A stretch of 64,000 nucleotides of DNA from Moringa oleifera (taxonomy: Eukaryota; Streptophyta; Magnoliopsida; Brassicales; Moringaceae): NCBI GenBank assembly GCA_021397835.1, contig JAJFZO010000695.1, positions 434,001 to 498,000 of the forward strand, given 5' to 3'. This document shows positions 58,040-64,000 of this stretch, piece by piece; within the stretch, counting starts at the first letter, position 1; each line of letters opens with the position of its first letter. Below the pieces are notes generated by a model, which had not been told where the DNA came from, did not search any database, and worked only from the letters and a program-made list of their open reading frames with translations. The translations under genes were made by a program, and so were the position numbers.

Positions 58040-60686
58040 GCATGAAGAAGTGTGTGTTGTAGTTTGCTGCATTAAAGTGAAAGAATTTCAAGACAAATCT
58101 CACTAGTAAACATGTCATTCCATTTTAGGTGACCCAGAATGCCTTAGAGATCCACTCGTTGAATAGAAGAGCATAATTCAATCGTCAACTCCGAGTGATT
58201 TTATTAACTCACGATTTTCTTTAATATTTTAGGTATACTAAGTTTATCATAATTTTTTGAACATTTATGCTCTTGACCAAATATTGACTTTTGTTACAAG
58301 AGCAAAGAAAAGCCAAATTGAAAAGAAGAAAAAAGAATGCTTATGATCATTGTTTATCGTGCAAAGATTTTATGGGATTGAAAATTATAGTAAGTTAAAT
58401 TTATCTTCATACTATTAATGTACAAAAATTACACTTGTTGTACTAAGATTTAAATAAGTTCACTTTTACAGAGAAAATCTTTAGGTAATAATAGAGATAT
58501 TGATCGCGTGACATTATGAAAAGCTGCACATGCTAATTCTAATGGCGAATACATCAATGAACTAGTTAGAGCTTGTGCTAAGAGAATAATAAGTTCTTTT
58601 GGTTTTATATACGTTTTAATATTTCTTAGTTTCAAGTAACCACTGCAACACTTATACTTTAATTGGTTATTTGCATGATAAATTGATAGTATAAGTGACA
58701 AAGGGTACTTTTAAACCCTCAAACACAAAAGATGTTTTCATGACACCTATTGGTACACCAGAGCATTCTGGTCATGTGAGAGGTGTTGATTCTGGGTATC
58801 TATTACTGCTTATTTTTGGGAGAAGAGTTAAGATACCAACAATCCCCACTAATGATGAAACAACTAAGAAAAAATTAAAAGACATATTAAATTGGATTGA
58901 TGATCATCGACATCTATTGGATGACATGAGCACACCTCACTTTACTCCCTTTGGTCAGAAACATTCTAGTAAGGCTAGTAATAATATGGGAGAACTATAA
59001 GTTGATCACGAAGATTAAGACCTTATACCGCTTCCAACGCACATACCACATGTTCTACCGATCAGTTCAAAGATATGTCATATTTTATTCAGTTCATGTA
59101 AAGTAATTTGGTACGCACTAAACATTACTTTGTGTTTTTAATTATAGTATATATCACATTAGATGATGCTTAGCAATACAACTACTTGTGACCCATGGAT
59201 TTGTTTTTATTGATCTTGCCATGAATAAGATGATCCATGGGCCTGACATAGTCGAGAATGATGTTAGAGTCCAAATCACCATAGCAATAAAGCCCATTTC
59301 TCCCTTGCCTCGATCAGTTCCTCACACAGATATGCTTACTATATCTCAAGGTGTTGGGACACATGTTACTTGGCCATAATAAGATATTGTTGCTCTTGGA
59401 TTACAAGTAACATAATATCATAATATGTATTATTTTTATCAAATTTAAGAATGAATTCTTGAGATGACATATTTGAATTTTTTATAACTATTATCTAAAT
59501 CAGCACCGCCACCTACTATACATGAATGGGATATAGATTCCAATTAAAAACTGATCAAGTTTCATCATTGTTATGTGTGTCATGCTATGGACGTAGATAT
59601 GACAATAATCATTTTACTAAGCGTAAAGATTTTGGTTTTGAAGGCACGAGATATATTTGCATATATGATGTCATATATTTTTGTCACATGGAATAGTTAA
59701 GTGTTACCATTATACAAGCTTACATTGAGTATGTCTCTCATATTTTTTTATTATATTTTTTATTATTTTTAACATTATTAGTTGTGGCATTTTTTTTATG
59801 TTACAAGAAACTTCGCAAAGACATGTTGGTCACACATGCTCTTAATAGCAAATATATATTTGTTGATCCCATGATGGTATTAGGAGGGAGCTATAATGAT
59901 ATAGAAGAGTAAGCTCGATATCTTGCTGGAAAGATAGCATAAGCTGTACGAGATGGAGGTTTTCTAATGCTTTCTTACAATATCAAGTAAGTAGAAACAA
60001 AATTTTAATAATAAACATATTTTTGAATTTTTGTTTAGTGAAATTATTTTTAACAATGTAGAGTACATTAGATGTTGGTTGTTATGAAACCTAACTTTTA
60101 CTAATACATGATTTTTGATCCTTTGGGACGTGGTAATTGAGATGATACGAAAAATCTAATTACAAGGCGAGTTAATTAAAATACTAAAGTTACATCTTGA
60201 TTAGGATATTTACAATTATATATAACAACTATTTATCTTTCAATACTTTTAGGATGTATGTAACAATCCATGCCCCTGGGTTTTCAAGGAAAATTTTTAA
60301 AAGTTTTAGCGCTTAGGTGTTTATAATGTAATGAAAGTTTGTTTTCTTATTATTTTTTTATTTTATTTAGTATTTCACATTTTCATTGTTTAAAATGTAG
60401 TGTCTATCTTCTAATGTTGAGTGTGGTTATTATATCATGACATACATAAGGGACATCATAGGAAGACACAGTGATATTGTTTTTTTTTTTAATAAAACTG
60501 TAAGTTGTTTGATAATTATTTAATTAGTTGATATATTTATTGCAAAGAACTATAGCATTTATTTTATTTTTCGGATAAATGTAGTTGAAGGATAAAAGCA
60601 TGTACACTCAATCGAAGATAAATGAGGTGAGGAAAGAGTTTTATGAGCATATGCTAACATACTTGAGGAAGAAGGTGAATAGGTGA
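58040..60686 (+). pseudogene. CACTA B gene: Transposase_24-like region followed by Ulp1-like (C48) peptidase
   Basis: Landmarks in order: a degenerate block at 58070-58330; DIDRVTL then stop (TGG to TGA) then KAAHANSNGEYINELV at 58498-58570; MTPIGTPEHSGHVRGVDSG at 58740-58796; FIDLAMNKMIHGPDIVENDV to SQGVGTHVTWP at 59203-59376 (DUF8039-like); and YIFVDPMMVLGGSYNDIEE at about 59850. The C48 triad can be traced: His at 60066 followed by TAG for Trp, then MLVVMKPN; Asp in MIFDPLGRG near 60112; Cys in ECGYYIMTYIRDIIGRH at about 60420-60470. The last exon, 60585-60686, reads LKDKSMYTQSKINEVRKEF and ends YLRKKVNR-TGA. Stops are CAA to TAA or TGG to TAG/TGA. Some CACTA and MULE elements carry such SUMO-protease-like genes; their role is unclear. 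Confidence 0.75.
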
Positions 60687-60879
60687 TTTTGTCTATTCAC
60701 TATTTTGTATATTAAAAACGATTGTAGTATAAAGTACATGTTTTTCACTTATATTAATGTAACTGTTTGAATGATTATTTAGATTCTTTGAATGAATCTT
60801 TTGTGTGATAATATTTTGATACATTGTTAGGAGGGTATGATGTTTGAATGTATATTAAATATAAGTTTTTTTTTTCTTG

Positions 60880-61275
60880 CATTGACATTGTATTACAATG
60901 TCAAAAAAATGATGAAGATTTATTGATGTATATTAGAGTGTGGTTACAGTGTGTCATTGCTGTGGTTAAATTATGAAGAAGTGATAAAGATGTATTAATG
61001 TATATTGCAATGTAGTTTCGGTGTATCATTATTATGGTATAATGATAAAAATATGATTTGGTATTGATAAATATTGGAGTGTGGCTTTGTTATATCATTG
61101 TTATGGTTAAATGATGAAGAAATAATGAAGGTGTTGATATATATTGGAATGAGATTTCAGTGTATCATTATTGTAGTATAATGATGAAAATGTGATTTGA
61201 TATTTATACATATTAGAGTGTAGTTTTAATGTATCATTGTTGTGGTATAATTAAATATTGTAAAATTGATGAAAG
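60880..61275. repeat. Tandem repeat, five units of about 70 bp
   Basis: Units start with ATATT(A/G)GAGTGTGGTT at 60930, 61002, 61071, 61141 and 61210 (spacings 72, 69, 70, 69). They share TGTATCATTATTGTGGTATAATGATGAA. Located between the Ulp1-like gene and the CACTA B terminus. Confidence 0.88.
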
Positions 61276-61896
61276 TTTTAGTTACATGTATCATAGGGTG
61301 ATATTATATACATAGGTTGAATATGATCAATATTAATGTATGGTTTATTTGGAATGGTTCATATTTGATAAGATTTTATATATTAATATTATCAATTATA
61401 AAACAATTTTCATTATAATTAATTCTGAAAAATATGAATTACAATTTATGTTATATAAAAAAAATTAAAAAATAATTATTTAAATTGATAAATTATATTT
61501 AAAAAATACTTTTATTTTGATCGACGTTAAAGATTTATATATAATTTTAAAATTTTATTAAATAAATATTTTTATTTTTATATAAAATTAAGAATATTTC
61601 CGTCTTTAAAGCTTTTTGATGAAAATTTAAGGTCGGTTTTACATGGCTAAAGTTAACTCTTCAATTATTAATTTTTTATTTTTTATTAAATTTAAAATAC
61701 ATTAGATGATGGCTTTGAAATCGTTATTTAAAAGATTTACAACTGTTAAGAAATGTTGTATAAGATAATAGTTTTTATAACCGTCATTTTTTGATAAAGA
61801 TTTTTAACCTCACTTATTTAGATATCCATTTTACAAATGTCAAGAAAAACTTATTTCAACTGTCCAAAAAGTCTGTTTTATTGTAGTGTAACTAGG

Positions 61897-61897
<1 letters not shown>

Positions 61898-61944
<47 letters not shown>
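61898..61944. repeat. (TTA)n microsatellite
   Basis: About 15 trinucleotide units, starting ten bases beyond the CACTA B terminus. Confidence 0.95.
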
Positions 61945-63100
61945 TAGTTAAGTGATTTTTTACATTTATTTTCATCTTTTTTGTTAGGCAGCATTATGGA
62001 CTTAGAGTCACTCATTTTAATTTCTATAGATGGCAATGGATCTGTCTTCTTTACTTATTATTATTGATTTTGTCCGAGTCAATATAGATTAATGTCTAGG
62101 TTACAATATGGTTTATCTCATCTAGTAGCTGCGATGAAAATTTTTTCTTTTTAATAAGCAACAAAATGTTGTGATGCATAATTTTTTTGATCAATTATAT
62201 GATGACTTGAGCAAAGTAGAACTATTTTTTAATTAGTGAAGCTTGCATGATTTTTTTTTCAAGCTCAATTTATATATATATATATATATATATATGTGAA
62301 TATGTATTTTCTACTATAATTGTTATATATGTATCAGTATGTTACTTTTCCTTTTCTTTTTTTTAGTTGCAGTATATGAAGCTTGATTAAGCTTGAGATG
62401 AAGTTTGAATATGGTTGACATCTGCATGAACTTGAGCATGGCTAAGTCTGGGTAGGAATCAAAGACATTATAATTGTTAATCATTGCTATTTTTTGTTGT
62501 CTTCCTTGATTATTTATTTATTTATTTATTGTTGATCCTTAATTGGTCAGCGTTCTAAGTTATTGTAAGGTGTTTTCATGAATTATGGCATTTACATTAT
62601 TTCTGGAGAACCATTTGTGGCCTGTGGACAGCAGAAAGAAACCAAGGCTTGATGCAGTGGATTTCTCAACCAGTCTCTAATGAAAGCAAAAAAGCATACA
62701 AGGAGAGACAGCCCACTAACATATTATTTAAACAGAAGGAGACAGCCTGGCCTTTTACTTTCCCCCGGGTGCCTGCTGCCCGGTGGGCTGCAAAGAATGA
62801 CACTGTTAAGCATTCACCCCTCTGCCTATGCTATGCCATTGCTGGGTTTAATCACCCCAATTTGCTTCCCACATTATTCATTCCATCAACACCATCGCCC
62901 TTACTCCTCTTGCACCTGTCACCTCCATGCTTTCCATCCATATTACTCTTAATTCTCATCCTAATCAAATAATCCATTTCTCTCTCACCTTTTTGATATA
63001 TATCATATAATTGATTAATGCTATTTATAATTTCATTCTTTGTAATATTATTAATTATTAGTATTTATACCAGTTTCTTTTATATTAAATTCCTGAAGCA
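61945..63100. other. Stretch with no supported gene
   Basis: Contains (TA)n at about 62272-62295 and (TTTA)n near 62514-62530. Overlapping + frames at 62649-62972 are Pro/Leu/Ser-rich with no recognised domain. The pyrimidine-rich run CTTACTCCTCTTGCACC near 62900 resembles 5' UTR or promoter sequence more than coding sequence. Confidence 0.4.
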
Positions 63101-63628
63101 AAACCCTAATGAAGTGACAACTGGTTATATCTAAAATGCGGACAGGCACTTGACTATGAACTTAGGGGTGTGAACCGACCTTCGTTGTCGGTTGCATAAT
63201 CTTTCATTTTACACTTAGGCCCCAAACAAATTTTTTCTTCTCACTTTCTCCCCATTCAACATGATGACTATATAATATTTTTTTAAAAAAACAAAAAATT
63301 GTTGCATACATTCTATCACTTATAGTAATATTAATATATTTTACTGTTACTACAGTGGAAAGAGCCTTTTATGTTACAAATTATAAAAAAATATACATAC
63401 AAATTTAAAATTAAAAAGTTTAATAAGCTTTACGAAATTTAATTTAAAAAAAAAAAAACAAAGTGGAATAGGCTCCAGGAGTGGTCCAGTCCTTTTTAGC
63501 AGACTCTGACAACGGTTAGTTCACATGTCGAATTATCGCGTCAATTTCTCATACCATGAGAAATCGATTCAGGAAGACAGGCGAAACGGGTGTGGCACGG
63601 GGGAGAGAGTGTAGCGTGTTTGCACGTG
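63101..63628. promoter_or_regulatory. Possible promoter region: telo-box and G-box
   Basis: AAACCCTAA (telo-box) is at 63101-63109 and CACGTG (G-box core, context GCACGTGG) at 63623-63628, within the locally most GC-rich part of this end of the window. Both are common plant promoter motifs, but neither is proof. A target gene would lie outside the window. Confidence 0.25.
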
Positions 63629-64000
63629 GTGCGAACACACGGCACCAGGTTGTCCTGAGTGGGTCCCAGTTGTTTAGGAAAGATCAGGACCATTGGTTGT
63701 TTCATAATTCTGATGCTTATTAATTTAGCTATCAAATCTGGCATGTCCTAGTGTCCGTCAACAACAGTCAAGATTCCTGAATACAAAATTCCATATCGAT
63801 GCAAATTAGGATTAAATGTATACAAATATGTCTCATGCGTTGTGGTACCTAATTTATTTTAGTGATTTTCTTTTTGCATTAAACGGTTTTTCTATACTTT
63901 TCAGATAATTAAATTAAAATTATTTCAAAGAAAAATATAATTAAAAAAATTGATATACGCAAATATTATATGAGGATGGTTTTAAAGCAGCAGCTGAGTG
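63629..64000. other. Right end of the window, nothing recognised
   Basis: A minus-strand frame at 63744-63541 has no recognised family. AT-rich to the edge. Confidence 0.4.

Larger units (their letters stand above)
58040..61888 (+). mobile_element. CACTA (En/Spm) transposon B, 3' part
   Basis: It contains the decayed Transposase_24/Ulp1-like gene (58040-60686), a 70-bp tandem repeat and a terminus TTATTGTAGTG at 61878-61888. The complement of that terminus, CACTACAATAA, is a standard CACTA inverted-repeat start. Upstream of it, AAAGTTAACTC / GGTTTTACATGGC-type subterminal words occur at 61620-61860. No TNP2 transposase and no matching left end are near, so the element is truncated or its 5' part lies elsewhere. 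Confidence 0.75.

Noticed and set aside
62649..62972. Protein-coding gene at the right end
   Set aside because: Two overlapping frames of low-complexity Pro/Leu/Ser sequence without domain, splice context or codon pattern that favours either.

Overview
The window is AT-rich nuclear DNA from a flowering plant, most likely a woody eudicot with long introns (the lineage is an inference). The evidence is spliced GT-AG genes, Ty1-copia and CACTA transposons, and a decayed plastid inverted-repeat segment. Only one gene looks intact: the 3' two thirds of an HDC1-like (Rxt3-domain) histone deacetylase complex gene on the + strand, nine exons between 1442 and 10280. Its in-frame splice chain gives the C-terminal 354 residues; the 5' exons lie before the window.

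Layout. (1) 1-10.3 kb: HDC1-like gene. (2) 11.3-15.7 kb: CACTA (En/Spm) element A, minus strand, with a truncated TNP2 transposase and a multi-exon Transposase_24-type gene. (3) 16.4-18.2 kb: gene-fragment remnants, a PIF/Harbinger transposase relic and a perfect 32-bp palindrome. (4) 19.1-25.95 kb: nuclear plastid DNA (NUPT) collinear with the chloroplast inverted repeat, ycf1 - trnN - trnR - rrn5 - rrn4.5 - rrn23, heavily mutated. It lies between two diverged copies of one exon-like fragment. (5) 26-31 kb: duplicated gene pieces and a fragment resembling a plant STK11-interacting-protein-like LRR gene (minus). (6) 31.7-46.1 kb: nested and tandem Ty1-copia remnants, including an internal-LTR-internal arrangement, and an exon that looks like part of a DnaJ-domain protein. 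(7) 46.9-48.4 kb: omega-hydroxypalmitate O-feruloyl transferase-like (BAHD) pseudogene, minus strand. (8) 50.5-51.2 kb: second, inverted copy of the LRR-gene fragment. (9) 53.8-54.8 kb: minisatellite with a four-monomer higher-order period of about 274 bp. (10) 54.8-56.6 kb: two copia fragments back to back. (11) 58-61.9 kb: CACTA element B, plus strand, with a decayed Transposase_24/Ulp1-like (C48) gene, a 70-bp tandem repeat and a CACTA-type terminus. (12) 62-64 kb: no gene; a telo-box and a G-box may belong to the promoter of a gene outside the window.

Nearly all relics carry stops explicable as C-to-T or G-to-A changes (TGG to TAG/TGA, CAA to TAA), as expected of methylated, silenced DNA. 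I found no intact new functional system. The most informative signals are the copia subfamily with a shared internal deletion, the higher-order minisatellite, the NUPT between duplicated fragments, and the repeated, re-oriented gene fragments.
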